DNA of 64,000 nt from Prorocentrum cordatum (GCA_963575745.1 CAUYUJ010016138.1:132001-196000); one strand, 5' to 3'. Shown: positions 20,040 to 30,125, counted from the first letter of the stretch. The notes: a model not told the origin generated them from the letters alone. Made by a program: numbers and translations.

Positions 20040-21221
20040 GGTATTGGTGGTGGAAGTCGCGGCATATTGTTGTCGACGTCTACTTACCCCGCTCCATGGT
20101 CAGTATCTTCGTATACCGTCGGCGTGGGCGTTGGCGGCGCCTTGTAGAGTCGCACCATCTGCTTGGGCGGCGGTTCCTTGAATTGTACCCCCATTGGAGG
20201 GGCGTCGTTTAGGCCGTTGGGGAAGAGCTCGTAGCGCGTCTGGTGCGAGCGGAACTTGTCGACGTAGCTGTGGAACGTTGGGGGCGCCTGTGTTGTTCAC
20301 GAAGATTGTGCGGCGGTTGCAGACGAGTATGTGCTGGTCGCTTCATTTCGCAGCTGCGCTGTGTGTTGACATGGCTTGTGCTGCGGCGGTTGGAAAGTAG
20401 GCGTGCAGCGTGGCGTAGGCCTGTGGCGCCATGGTGTTGATAGGTACCTCTTGTATCCAGCGTTGTGTCATCATCTCCACGGGGGGTGGGCAGATGATTG
20501 ATATCTGTAGATCTGGTGGTGGTGGGGTATAGTTGGTCTTGAGTGGATTCACTTGGATATTGTTGGTGTTTGCAGTGGTCGCGGTGTAGCTGGCGTCGGC
20601 ATGTCGTTGGCGTTGTGATTGGCCTTTTATGTTTTGTGGTTGCCTCTTGGTCGCATAGGTGGGTAGAGATGGTGGTAGCTTGGCTGGTTGCGCGTGGTCG
20701 GGGTCGGCGTGGTCGGCTTAGTGGTCTTGCTTGGGTTGTGTGTGGACGCGGGGTAGGGGTTGGCGTTATGTTGTTGTTTTGGTGTGGACGCGTTAGGTGT
20801 GAACGGTGTATTGAAGAGTCGTGGTGCCTTTTTGACAGGTGGTTGGTGCTTCATGTCTGCCAGAGGGTCTCCCTGTATCTGTGTGTCGGGTCTGTTCCAC
20901 TGTGATGGCAGTGTGGGTGCGCGCTTGTTGGATATACGGCGCTGTTTACATGTTGGAGATCCAGTGGGCGGCAGTGGTTTGTCCTGCTGCTTGTCTTCCG
21001 CTATTGCGTGCTCCTCACTGGTGTTGTCGCTGACGGTCTGTGCCGTGACGGTCGGTTTGCAGGGTTTGTTGGAGTAGGGTTGGCGTGGATCGGGTATTGA
21101 CCGCTAAGTCGAGCTCCATGTGGTCGTTATCGATGTATCAGGCGTTAAGCCATTGCGCGACCTCGTGTATTGCCGCGATCTTGCTGGTTGTGAGTGCAGC
21201 GTGACCTCCTGTTAGGGGCGC
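20040..21221 (-). other. Downstream part of the G/T-skewed block; possible exons of the minus-strand gene
   Basis: The plus strand here is strongly G+T rich, as in 21222-23460, so the minus strand is A+C rich. Minus frames include 20343-20552 (NPLKTNYTPPPPDLQ, MMTQRWIQEVPINTM) and 20627-20854 (KKAPRLFNTPFTP, TTKPTTPTPTTRNQP). The Pro/Thr/Asn-rich style matches the protein upstream, so these may be later exons or decayed remains of the same gene. Boundaries are not resolved. Confidence 0.3.
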
Positions 21222-21800
21222 TTAAAAGTGCTGGCTTGTCGTTACAACTTGAAGTCGAAGTGCTGCGTTGTCACGGTAGTTGGTTGCGAATGTTTGTAGA
21301 TCGTGACCATGTCGAGTGAACGTCATTTGCTTGGGTGGTTTAGGCACGGCCCTTGAGTTTGAGCCTATTGGTGGATGTCGTGGGCGGAAAAGTGCATGTC
21401 GATAGTGGTGTTGCTCGTGAGTAATGTCAGAGTGGTGGGGGTGGTAGGTATTGTTCGCCGTCTTGATGCGCGAACAACTCATTCTTGTACTTGTTGAGGT
21501 ATCCGACTGCTCGTGGTAGTAAACCGCGTAGTGCCATCTGTCGTCGTCGTGGCCGTCGGTGTCTGGGTAGTTGGCGTGGTAGCAGTATGCTGTCCATCTG
21601 CTTGTGCAGTGCATGTCGTGATACTGGTTTGGCTTGAGTGACGTGGGGTCGAGTTCGCGTGTGCCTGAAGCTCCATTCGTCTTAACCCATGGGTTGTTGT
21701 AGTCAATGTTTTCGTCGGAGTCTCTTGCGTCGTAGATCAAGGCGGGTACGTCTGCCCATGGGTTGGTCTGTACTTTGTTGCTGGCCGGTACGTACGGTCG
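21222..21800 (-). CDS. Unidentified protein, second segment of the G/T-skewed gene
   Basis: The open minus-strand frame reads NPWADVPALIYDARDSDEN, then IDYNNPWVKTNGASGTREL, then SRWTAYCYHANYPDTDG, and ends near 21222 after FATNYRDNAALRLQV. It is rich in aromatic residues, Asp, Asn and His and looks protein-like. It lies in a different frame from the upstream segment (21927-23540). A Pro-rich bridge (DYIPPPPAQLPTPPTPN) in a third frame lies between them. The two segments are either exons or parts of one frame-broken gene. NPW recurs 23 residues apart, hinting at a short internal repeat. I do not recognise the family. Confidence 0.4.
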   Translation of the reverse strand, partial: RPYVPASNKVQTNPWADVPALIYDARDSDENIDYNNPWVKTNGASGTRELDPTSLKPNQYHDMHCTSRWTAYCYHANYPDTDGHDDDRWHYAVYYHEQSDTSTSTRMSCSRIKTANNTYHPHHSDITHEQHHYRHALFRPRHPPIGSNSRAVPKPPKQMTFTRHGHDLQTFATNYRDNAALRLQVVTTSQHF

Positions 21801-21926
21801 CGGTATTTGGCGTTGGTGGCGTTGGTAATTGCGCGGGTGGAGGTGGTATATAGTCGTAGTTGACGTCGGGCATTATTTTGTTGTGTTTGTCTTTTTGGCT
21901 ATGGTGGGGATGAGCTGCTGTGGTGG

Positions 21927-23540
21927 TCACATCTGCGTTGGTCCTGTGCATTTGTGTCGCTTTCTTCCCAGGTGCTCGTAGTGTCTTTTTTTCTGGTCGG
22001 ATTGTGTTGCTAGCTGTTGTTGTACGAAGTCGTAGTGTGTGCGTGGTCTATTTGAATGTCGGTCGGGGGGTTGAAGCCCCCTTTTGTGGTGATGTATTTG
22101 GGCTGTTTGAATGTGAATTGTGGTCCTTGAGGGCGGGGTAGCACCATGGGTGGTTGAGGTTGAATGTATGTGGGGTTGTGCGTGTGGCGGGTGGTGCGGT
22201 CGTTGGGGTGCAAGGTCTGTACCGGCGGAGGTAGCAAGTGGCAGAACATGCCCATGCCATCCTGGGTTGTCCGACGTGGGCGCTGTTAGCTCGTATTGGG
22301 TTGGTGGCGTGCGTCCTTGGCGGTGGTCTGGTTTGACACGTGCTGTGCCAGTCCATTGGTTGAGTAGGTCGCATTCGTACTGCGTCTCTTCTAACTCCAC
22401 GTAGTGTGGTTGTTCGTAGGTGACTGGTGGTGGAATGTGCCTCCTGTGCTTGTCTGTGGGGTGCAGTGTTGACGCACCTGAGGTGTGGAGTGAGTCGGCG
22501 AAGTAGCTTGTGAGTGAAAGTGACTCTGAGCCAAGAGCGACGTTGTGATTTGAGTAGGTCGTGGAGCTCAGGAGTGTAGATTGTTCGTAGTCTTGTTCGT
22601 CGTGGTTGAACTTGGTGCGGATGCCGTAATCCTCGTCGAGCTGGAAGTCGTCCATGTTCTCACATTGTTGGCATAATATCTTATGTACGGTCGCCTTAAG
22701 GCTCTTCTCCGATCCGTCCTCGTTGTAGTAGGTGTGCCTGAGACGCGTCCTGTTGTTGTCGGTGTCGTCGTTGAGTTTTCCCCACGTCAGGTGTATGAGT
22801 GGTATTCGTCTTACGTGACGTGGTGGGTCTTCGTCTTCGTTGAAAGGCTTGTGGTCCGGCCGGTAGTCGGCTTTTCTGTAGAAGTGCATGTGTGTTGTGT
22901 GTTGGCCGTTGCGACCATTGCGTCTCAACGTCATTGTGGGAACAGTAGAATTTCCATCCGTCGAGAGCATCTTGTAATCGTTGTCGTAGTATGCCGAAGT
23001 ATTCCCTGTTGATGCCGGTACGTATGCAATGATGATGTGCGTTTCCCTTTTTGCTTTCGCCCAGCCTTTGTTTTTCGGTACTGGGATATACTTGCAGCCC
23101 AGGTGTAGGGACACATCGACGTAATACTTGTCGATCCTTTCGTCGGTGATCATGTCCTGTGTGTTGACTTCCACCTGTGCTTGTGTAGTTTGTGCATTGT
23201 CGGGGTCGTTCTTGGTGGGCGTGGCCGTCCTTAGTAGATCTAGTCGTTGAGCTTTGTGGCGGGTCTTGAGTAGGGGCGGCAGTTCGTCGGTGCCTCCATC
23301 TTCGTATTGCTCCGTGCGCTGTCTGTACCGCGACTCGATGAGTAGTTCCCTTTCACTTGTGTATTGGTCGTCAGACTTGGTGAAGTAAGTCATCGGTATG
23401 CGAATCTCACTGCCGTAGCCCATTGGCCGACACGGACTGCAAAATAATCTTCTGATGTAGGATTGCATGGCGCTTGCTGGCTCCTCCTCCTCCTTCTCCT
23501 CCTCCTCCTCCTCCTCTTCCTCCTCCTCCTCCGTAGCCAT
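21927..23540 (-). CDS. Unidentified 537-residue protein, possible 2H-phosphoesterase-like fold
   Basis: An ATG at 23540 opens a 537-codon minus-strand frame ending in TGA at 21927. Residues 4-20 are poly-Glu from a GGA tract. The rest is charged and protein-like: MTYFTKSDDQYTSERELL, then DKYYVDVSLHLGCKYIPVP, ETHIIIAYVPA (about 167-177) and PLIHLTWGKL (about 247-256). Two H-x-[I/T] strands 82 residues apart resemble the paired HxT/S motifs of 2H phosphoesterases, but the first has Ile in place of Ser/Thr, so the resemblance is weak. The C-terminal third is His/Pro/Thr-rich. Codon use (A+C-rich coding strand) differs sharply from the retroelements. The start overlaps the SL of retroelement 2 on the other strand, which may mean the element inserted there or that the start is accidental. 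Confidence 0.45.
   Translation of the reverse strand: MATEEEEEEEEEEEEKEEEEPASAMQSYIRRLFCSPCRPMGYGSEIRIPMTYFTKSDDQYTSERELLIESRYRQRTEQYEDGGTDELPPLLKTRHKAQRLDLLRTATPTKNDPDNAQTTQAQVEVNTQDMITDERIDKYYVDVSLHLGCKYIPVPKNKGWAKAKRETHIIIAYVPASTGNTSAYYDNDYKMLSTDGNSTVPTMTLRRNGRNGQHTTHMHFYRKADYRPDHKPFNEDEDPPRHVRRIPLIHLTWGKLNDDTDNNRTRLRHTYYNEDGSEKSLKATVHKILCQQCENMDDFQLDEDYGIRTKFNHDEQDYEQSTLLSSTTYSNHNVALGSESLSLTSYFADSLHTSGASTLHPTDKHRRHIPPPVTYEQPHYVELEETQYECDLLNQWTGTARVKPDHRQGRTPPTQYELTAPTSDNPGWHGHVLPLATSAGTDLAPQRPHHPPHAQPHIHSTSTTHGATPPSRTTIHIQTAQIHHHKRGLQPPDRHSNRPRTHYDFVQQQLATQSDQKKRHYEHLGRKRHKCTGPTQM
23484..23531. repeat. (TCC)n tract
   Basis: Sixteen near-perfect TCC units directly before the SL relict of retroelement 2. 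On the minus strand it codes poly-Glu at the start of the 537-residue frame. Confidence 0.85.
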
Positions 23541-23552
23541 TTTTGGCTCAAG
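23531..23552 (+). other. Relict dinoflagellate spliced leader (5' end of retroelement 2)
   Basis: The sequence is CCGTAGCCA, five T, then GGCTCAAG. It matches the canonical dinoflagellate SL except for one extra T in the T run. The AAG is followed at once by ATG (23553-23555), the first codon of ORF1. This is the arrangement of a mature trans-spliced mRNA, so the genomic copy was probably made from such an mRNA. Confidence 0.85.
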
Positions 23553-24890
23553 ATGCCAAGTTCCTCAGGGGATCAAGTGGATACCGCTAGTCCGCGGCAG
23601 GCAAGACCCTCGTGGTCTGGCAGTTCTCGCATCGTCCCTGCGCTCGGGGTAGTGGGTCAACGGAGGCGTTTCCAGTTCCTGCTTGCTCGAACGCTGCTGT
23701 GCTTCATGGTGAGCCATGGCTCTGTCCTCTCGACCCAGGAGATGCATGATGTGGCTGATGCCATTGAGGAGACTCCGACGTCCCCATCTCAGGAGCTCGC
23801 TGGCAAGGCCGCCAATGGCAAGGGCAAGGGCTTCATCGGTCGCAAGCGGCGTGCCACGGACGGTCAAGATGATGAACTGGGTGATGATGATGATTGTTGT
23901 CCTCTCGAGTATCTTCGTGAACCTTGTCAATCGGACCTCGCTGGCATGCGCGAGTCATTCACCACAGATATCAGTACCTCTGTGGGCAAGACAGTGGCGA
24001 CCAACCATCATAACCTCATGTCAGCCATCGATTTGTTGCGAAAGGAAGTCGCAGACCAGTCTAAGGATATCGACCAGCAGGTGCAGCAGGCTGTTCGGCC
24101 AAAGCTCGACGCCTTCCACCGTCGCATGCAAGCCCAGCTGAATCAGACGAATGCGAGAGTCAACACCCTTGCGCAGCGTGCAGACTCGTCCGAGGCCGAG
24201 ATCGCGAAGCTCAAGCGTGAGATGGAAGAGTTCAGGAAGTTGCTGGCCGTGGCTGAGGAGCGACGTCCGCCTCCTGCCCAACCCCCAGCTGGCTTCACTA
24301 GGGAAGTCGACCACACGGTGCTGGTTGCGGTCACGCAGCGGCCCACCTCGCTCGAGGCGGTCTCGGTGTGCCTCGACAAGTTCTTGTCCGACGTGGGCTT
24401 CGACTCCAACGAGTATAAGATTGAGGTGCAAGGCCAGGGGCCGTCTAAGCGCTTCGCAGTGCGCTTCTCTGGGTTGCCCCAGCCTGCTGCCAGGAAGGTC
24501 GCTCGCGCAGTGGGGTGCCTCAAGGGGGGCCACGCGTGGAAGTCGTTCTACTGTGACGTCCCTGGCTCTACGGCGCGCGCGAGTGCGCACATGGGCCCTG
24601 ACGAGAATCCCACGCATATCAAGACGGAGATTACGCTACGCCGCTGTCGTGATGCCATTTTGGCCGAGTGTGGCGACGCCAGCGGCATCTTCATGGACCG
24701 CGACCTCGGTGCGCTGTCCACCAAGCGGGACAAGATCCTTCAAGCTCGTGTTGCAGCGGGGAGGGAGACACCGCCTGAGTTGTGGTGGAATGAGGTGGCG
24801 CTCCAGAATCACGGCCTCTCGAAGGACATGGTGGTGCGCGCCGCCAAGGAGATCCCCCAGGCCCCGCCTGAGCCGACCTGGTGCCTTTAG
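23553..24890 (+). CDS. Retroelement 2 ORF1 protein (445 aa): coiled coil and possible RRM-like domain
   Basis: ATG directly follows the SL, giving an unbroken 445-codon frame. An acidic patch (DELGDDDDCC, near residue 115) is followed by heptad-rich sequence at about 165-240 (LLRKEVADQSKDIDQQV, then IAKLKREMEEFRKLLAV), a clear coiled coil. After a Pro-rich hinge (PPPAQPPAG) comes a compact domain (HTVLVAVTQRP, KRFAVRFSGLPQPAARKV, HAWKSFYCDVPG). The order coiled coil then small nucleic-acid-binding domain is that of LINE-1-type ORF1 proteins, which trimerise and coat the element RNA; assigning an RRM is inference. ORF1 is intact, in contrast to ORF2. Confidence 0.65.
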   Translation: MPSSSGDQVDTASPRQARPSWSGSSRIVPALGVVGQRRRFQFLLARTLLCFMVSHGSVLSTQEMHDVADAIEETPTSPSQELAGKAANGKGKGFIGRKRRATDGQDDELGDDDDCCPLEYLREPCQSDLAGMRESFTTDISTSVGKTVATNHHNLMSAIDLLRKEVADQSKDIDQQVQQAVRPKLDAFHRRMQAQLNQTNARVNTLAQRADSSEAEIAKLKREMEEFRKLLAVAEERRPPPAQPPAGFTREVDHTVLVAVTQRPTSLEAVSVCLDKFLSDVGFDSNEYKIEVQGQGPSKRFAVRFSGLPQPAARKVARAVGCLKGGHAWKSFYCDVPGSTARASAHMGPDENPTHIKTEITLRRCRDAILAECGDASGIFMDRDLGALSTKRDKILQARVAAGRETPPELWWNEVALQNHGLSKDMVVRAAKEIPQAPPEPTWCL

Positions 24891-27800
24891 CGCCAGTGCT
24901 CTATTCAGGCGCTGTCAACCTCGGCCTGGCGCCCCTCCTGGGGCCCTCAGGTTCGCGACGTGGAACGCTCGAGCTTCCTTGCAGGCTGCAGGGGGGCAGG
25001 CGAGCCTGAAGAGGGGCTACTTAGCTCGGCTGAAGCCGTCGGAGACAGTGATTTCACTTCAAGAAGTTCATCCAGATGAACACCAACTTCGCGCATTCAT
25101 GAGTTTCGTCAACCCTGAGGGGATGCTTGTCGCGAGCTTCTGTGGAGACGATCGTGCGGGCCGCATGCGGGGCGGGGTTGCAGTTTTGATTCCTCAGCTT
25201 GCTCTGGTAGCTGGAGAGCCTGTTCGTGTGGAAAAGGTGGCTCTTGTGCCTGGGCGGGTCCTTCAAGTTTCGCCGCGTTCTGCGCAGTCTCGCCTCGCGG
25301 TCTTCAGCGTGCGCAACCGCGAGCTGACGGTGAGGGAGGTTTCCTTCGTGAGCCAGGCCCTCGCGCGGGAGCTGGCGGCCGCGGCCGAGTCGCCAGATAA
25401 GCACTTCGCGGTCGTGAATGGCGACTTCAACTTTTCGGCGGACGAGTCCTTGATTGTTGGTGCTCCTGGGGTGGCTGTTCGACGCAGCGCTCGGCGTCAC
25501 CATGCGCATGCTGCTCGGTGGCGCGAAGCTCTTGGACGCATGCCGGGGTCGAGGGCAGCGAGCCCACGCACTTCGAGCGTGGACGTGGTGCGGCGGCGGC
25601 GATCGACCGCTTCTTCTGCTCGCTTGCGGGCTGGCAAGCATGCCAGCTTCAGTTACTGGCGTCAACGGTGGGGTTGGCGGAAGAGGTCTCTGACCGAAAT
25701 ATCTGATCATGTTGCTGTAGTCGTCTCTCTCGCTCCTCGGCTTGCTCGCCCACCGTCTCAGCGCCCTCTGCCCAAACATATTTGTCAAGAACCAGCTGTC
25801 CGTGCTCGTCTTCGAGGCTTGGTCGAGACCGCGAACTGGGATGCCATGTCGCCCCCGTTCCAGGTCGTGTTCTTTAAAGAGCTGATGCGTATTGTTGGTG
25901 CTGAGGCACGTGATCAGCTCTTCAACCCGAAGCCCAACCACCCCAGGACGCTCACCCAGGTGGCGCGAATGATAGCTCGTGTTGTCTGGCGCCAAGATAA
26001 GAGACTGGCTCGGAAGATGCTCGAGTCCCACCCCGTGGTTGAGGACTTTGTGGGGATCTGTGGCTCCGACATCCACCTTCGTCATCCACCTTCGTTCCAG
26101 GAGTGGTCGGCGCGAGTCCAGCGTGAAGCGCTAGACCAGCAGAAAGCCGAGACAGAGGGCCGTCGTGCTCGTGAGGGTGATTCGCGCCGTCTACGTATGC
26201 AGGCCACGTCTCTCGAGCGGAAAGCTAGGCTGTGGTCTCCGATCGGCAGACGCATCGCGCTCGCTGCTGCACATGTTTCTCATGGTGCTGCGGTTTCGGA
26301 CTCTGCGGAACGCATGGAAGCCTGGGGGGGCTTTAGGAAGCCTGCGTTTTCAAAAAAGCCGCGGGGCCAGGAAGGGGCCGCCCAGTATTCCGCCGATTGG
26401 TTGCCGTCGATCTCGTCGCTGTCTCTGCCACCTCCTTCCTTGCGGATGCCGCGCCATGCTATGCGCCATGCCAAAGACTCTGCCACGGGGATCGACGGTT
26501 TACCGTATGCTGCGTGGAGTGCCGGCCCGTTCGGCGAGACGATCTTGTGGCGGGCGCTGGAATGGGTTGGGTCAGGTCAGGCGCTTTTCGACTCTGCCAG
26601 TATTACTCTCCAAGCTTTTCCCCCAAAAGCTCCCTCAGAGGCCGAACTTCGGGATGGGAGCTGCTCTCGCTCTCCAGACAAAGTTAGGGCCCTGGGGCTC
26701 AGGAACACCGACGTAAAGCTCTTGTCCGCCGTGGTGAGTAGATCGATCCGTCCAGTTCTAGATGTTGTTGTACCTTCTAACCAACGTGGGTTTGTACCTA
26801 ACCGTAATTTCGGGCTGGACATCATTGAGATCGACGGGTTTGCTCGTCAACTATCCGTGCCTGAGCCTGGCTCCCTGGACATCCCCCTGCTGTTCTCCCT
26901 GGACTTCGGCCAGGCCTTCCCGTCGCCCAACCAAGGCTTTATGTTGCAGGTGCTTGCCTCTCTCCAGCTCCCAGACTTCTCCCTGGCGCTCGTGGACCTT
27001 TTCGTGCTGCGATAGAGGGCGTGGCGTCGGTTCGCGGGGTCCTCGTGACTCTCTTCTGGGCGCGAAGTGGCATTATTCAAGGGGATGGATTGTCGGGCTC
27101 GTTGTTCGCTCTTGGGACGTCTTCATTCTTATATGACCTGGCGGCCTCGATCGAGCTGCGGGCGCGCGGCCTAGTGCGGGCCTGCGCTGCTGATATTGGG
27201 GGAGCCCTGCGGGCAGTATCAGACTTGTGTATTTTGTATCGGGTGATGATGCTGGCGGAGAAGTATGCGAATCTCTGCCTCGAAGTTGCGAAGTGTAAGT
27301 TAGCCCCGCTCTCTGCTGGTTTCTCCGATCGGCTGCCCTCGGAGGTGAGTGGCGAGTTGAGCGTTCTAATTCCTAGCTGGGCCGAGTTCGAGGTGTGTGA
27401 CTCGTTACTGAATCTGGGGTTGTGGATGGGGCCTGGCGTCGACTCGTTTCGGTCGTGGTGTGATCCGTTGGCGAAGCTCCGTTTGCGGGCTCAAGCTATT
27501 GGTCGAGGCGCGACGCCCACGAGCGTCTCAGCAATCCTCTACAATACGAGGGCCGTCGCCACACTCTCTTATGTCGCTCAGTTCTGTGCCATGCCGATCG
27601 AGGTGCTGCTGGTGGAGCTCCCCGTACTGGCACAAGCCTTTCGTGCTCCACTCGGCGCTTTCTCCCTGGCGGCTTAGACTCAAGTCGAGGCCTGGGGTGG
27701 GCCGCGTGTCGTAAGATGGGGTCACTTGGGCATGGCCACTCTTGCCCGCTCTGCCTTGGTCACGTTCCCCGACTATGCCGTAGTGCTGAATCAGATGCGT

Positions 27801-28583
27801 GCGCATGTTCAGCTGAATGACTCTTGGCGTACGCTGTGTATGTTGGCTAGTGGACGTCCGTGCCCTAACTTCTGGCGCTCGATCTCGTTCGCGGAGACGC
27901 TGGAGGAGGCTGAGCTCGCTCGGATGAGAGGCCCTCTCGCAGTGATGGCGGCCCCTGCAGTTGAGGCGGCGCGTGCGGAGCTTCTTGCTGCTGACGGTCG
28001 TCGTCCCCGTCCACAACGTGCTGCGCGTCGGGTCCTTCGCGCCGCAGCTCATGGCTCGTCACCGCTGCGTCGGATCGTCGCATCCGGATTGGTCAAGCTG
28101 TTGCCGCGGCACGAGCAGATGTTTATTCTGGTGGACTGGGACCTGGTCATGTCCTTGCTCCGTCGCTGCCCGTGCTCCTGGTCGTGGGCGGCGCTACGCG
28201 CGTGGATGGATGCATGGATGACTTCGGCGCGAATCCTTCATCCCCTTGGACAACGGCGGTGTGCATATGGCTGCGATGCACGAGACTCTCTGGCTCACTA
28301 TGCGAGGTGCAGGCCGATGCTGGCGGCCTTGCGCCGCGCTCTGGCTCGGGCGTTTCCTGCTCCTGTGCTGCGCCGGTGGGGGCAGCGGGCTGCCCGCATT
28401 GAAGATTATGCTGTCTTGGCTGCGGCTTATGCGATGTGCAACCCGACGAAGCTGATTGCGGACTGGCCACTGGACGCGAACCAGTGCTACTCGTGTGCTC
28501 TCGCGGGCGTGAGATCAATGATGGTGGCCCCCCCAGCTGTGCTGTCTGACGCCGAGCGAATGCGCCTTGGCCGTCGTGACTAG
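24891..28583 (+). pseudogene. Retroelement 2 ORF2: endonuclease and reverse transcriptase, disabled
   Basis: The endonuclease spans about 24945-25740: FATWNARASL, VISLQEVHPDE, GGVAVLIP, VNGDFNFSADES, PTHFERG...IDRFFCSLA (in a shifted frame, about 25560-25640) and SDHVAVV. The RT reads SATGIDGLPYAAW, RALGLRNTDVKLLS, FSLDFGQAF (box A), SGIIQGDGLSGSLF (box B) and ACAADIGGAL (box C), where the family has A-D-D; the first catalytic Asp is Ala here. The tail has CAYGCDARDSLAHYARC (C-x3-C-x7-H-x3-C). Faults seen are compensating frameshifts near 25450-25520 and 25700, one near 27005, and an in-frame TAG at 27675. ORF2 lies in another frame from ORF1 and has no ATG before the endonuclease, so frameshifting or reinitiation is implied. 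Confidence 0.7.
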
Positions 28584-29087
28584 CAGGGTGACGCATCACG
28601 CCGCTCCTCGTCCGTGGAGTCGTCTAGCTCTTCTTCCGCGAGTTCTACGGCGTCGGCGACATCGTGCGGGCCGAGATTGACTCCTGCTGTATCTTCCGAC
28701 TCCGATACTGTCACTGCGCCGACTGCATGTGCCACGCCGCCGTCGAGTAACGGTGATCTGTCTTCCGAGCAGGGTGATATTTCTGATGGTCTGGTCATGA
28801 TGGACCTCTGCCCCCAGGCTCCGCCGACGCCTGCCACGCTGATAGCGACTCTCGTGCGATCTTGCTCGCCTGACTCGGATGGTTTGTCGGCAGATGAGGT
28901 AAGAACGCGAAGTCCTGGCAGTGGGTGCTCCTCGAGCCCATCTGCTCAGGCATCTAGAGTGAATTGCGAGGACTTGTCTCGGACCCCTCTGGTCTCTGCT
29001 ACGTGTGAAGTTAGAACGCCAAGTCCTGGCGGCGGGTGCTCCTCGAGCCCGTCGCTTCAGGCTTCTAGAGTGAATTGCGAGGGGTGA
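28584..29087 (+). other. Open Ser-rich extension in frame with ORF2, with 111-bp repeats
   Basis: After the ORF2 TAG (28581-28583) the same frame stays open for 167 codons. It encodes SVESSSSSSASSTAS, an acidic SSDSDTV stretch and two copies of a 37-codon repeat (VRTRSPGSGCSSSPS...ASRVNCE and VRTPSPGGGCSSSPS...ASRVNCE). AGTCCTGG recurs at 28911 and 29022, and a third copy lies outside the frame at 29151. It may be a longer ancestral ORF2, a 3' UTR repeat, or a separate Ser-rich protein. Confidence 0.4.
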
Positions 29088-29590
29088 TCTCTTTCGGTAC
29101 ACTGCGACATCCGTAGTGATCGCCCTGTGGGTGAGGCAGTCAGAACGCAAAGTCCTGGGCGCGGGTGCTCCTCGAGCCCACGGCCACAGGCTCGAGTATG
29201 TTGCGAGGAAGGAACTGCGTGCCCTGTGGCGTCTACTGTGGCGAGCTGGTCTCGTCGTGGTTGGGTATGGGCGACGACTCCGATTCCGCGCTCGTCGGGG
29301 ACCCTGTGTGCTACTCCGCCGAACTCTGCGTCCTGGTGTGCCCCACAGATGGCGATTCCCTCACCTCGTCCGACGGCCATGGCGAGCTCCTCGCCCATTG
29401 AGTGCCATGAAGCAGGCAGCCTGTCCCCCGTTTGCTGCTGCATGCACCCCGCATGCTGAAAATACGGCTGCGCTGGACGTGGCCGTCATGTCCGAGGTGT
29501 TGTCGGAGGCCATCGGAGCCCCGCCGCCGCCCGCTGCCCCGCCCGTGGGGGCGCTGGGCCAGAGGTAGGCAAGGCCGGACCCACCCCCCT
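29088..29590. other. Possible 3' UTR of retroelement 2
   Basis: It contains the third, out-of-frame copy of the AGTCCTGG repeat (29151) and short GC-rich frames on both strands without recognisable motifs. No gene is supported. Confidence 0.35.
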
Positions 29591-30125
29591 ACGCTGGTCT
29601 TTTCCTCCTCCTCCTTCTCCTCCTCCTCCTCCTCCTCCTCCTCCTCCTCCCCCTCCTCCTCCCCCCCCCTCCTCCCTCCCTACCTCCTCCCTCCCTCCCT
29701 CCCTCCCCCCATCCATGCCTCTGCCCTCCGCATGTCCATGTTGGCACCCTGAGGGCTTCCACCAAAGGCCCCGGTGGCTGCGCTCGCATGACACCACAGC
29801 ACCCATGTCGGCACACCCTTCGCACGCTTCGTGGCCCCATTTGGAGCTTCACCGAAGGCCCCAGTGGCTGCATTCGCATGGCGCCACCACACCCATGTCG
29901 GCACACCCATTACGGTTCGTAGCTTCACAAGGAGCCTTTTTTTCAAAAGGCCCCAGCGGCTGCGTACGCATGCCACCACCGCACCCGCTTCGGCACACCA
30001 CTCACACGTTTCGTGGCCCCATAAGGAGCTTCACCGACGGCTCCAATGGCCGCGCCCGCATGCCACCACCGCACCCGTTTCGGCACACCCTTCACACCTT
30101 CCGTGGCCCCGTAGGGAGCTCCACC
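29591..30125 (+). repeat. Composite satellite D: pyrimidine tract and about 4 units of 90 bp
   Basis: A CTCC tract (29595-29711) ends in CCATGCCTCTGCCCTCCGCATGTCC, similar to the sequence before array F (CCTGCCTCTGCTCTTCGCATGTC). Units follow with an ~90-91-bp period (GGAGCTTCACCGA at 29843 and 30025, GGAGCTCC at 30115), with a GGTGGCTGCGCTCGCATG variant segment. The head is missing or too diverged to see, and the array stops without a tail. Confidence 0.75.

Larger units (their letters stand above)
23531..29087 (+). mobile_element. Retroelement 2: nearly complete non-LTR retrotransposon
   Basis: A plus-strand element of at least 5.1 kb: SL, ORF1 (23553-24890), ORF2 with endonuclease, RT and a C-terminal CCHC motif (24891-28583), and an in-frame Ser-rich extension to 29087. 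It has far less damage than retroelement 1. It lacks the RNase H of retroelement 1 and has a different ORF1 and C-terminal tail, so it belongs to a different lineage. The 3' end is not defined; a (TCC)n tract and satellite D begin at about 29591. Confidence 0.75.
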
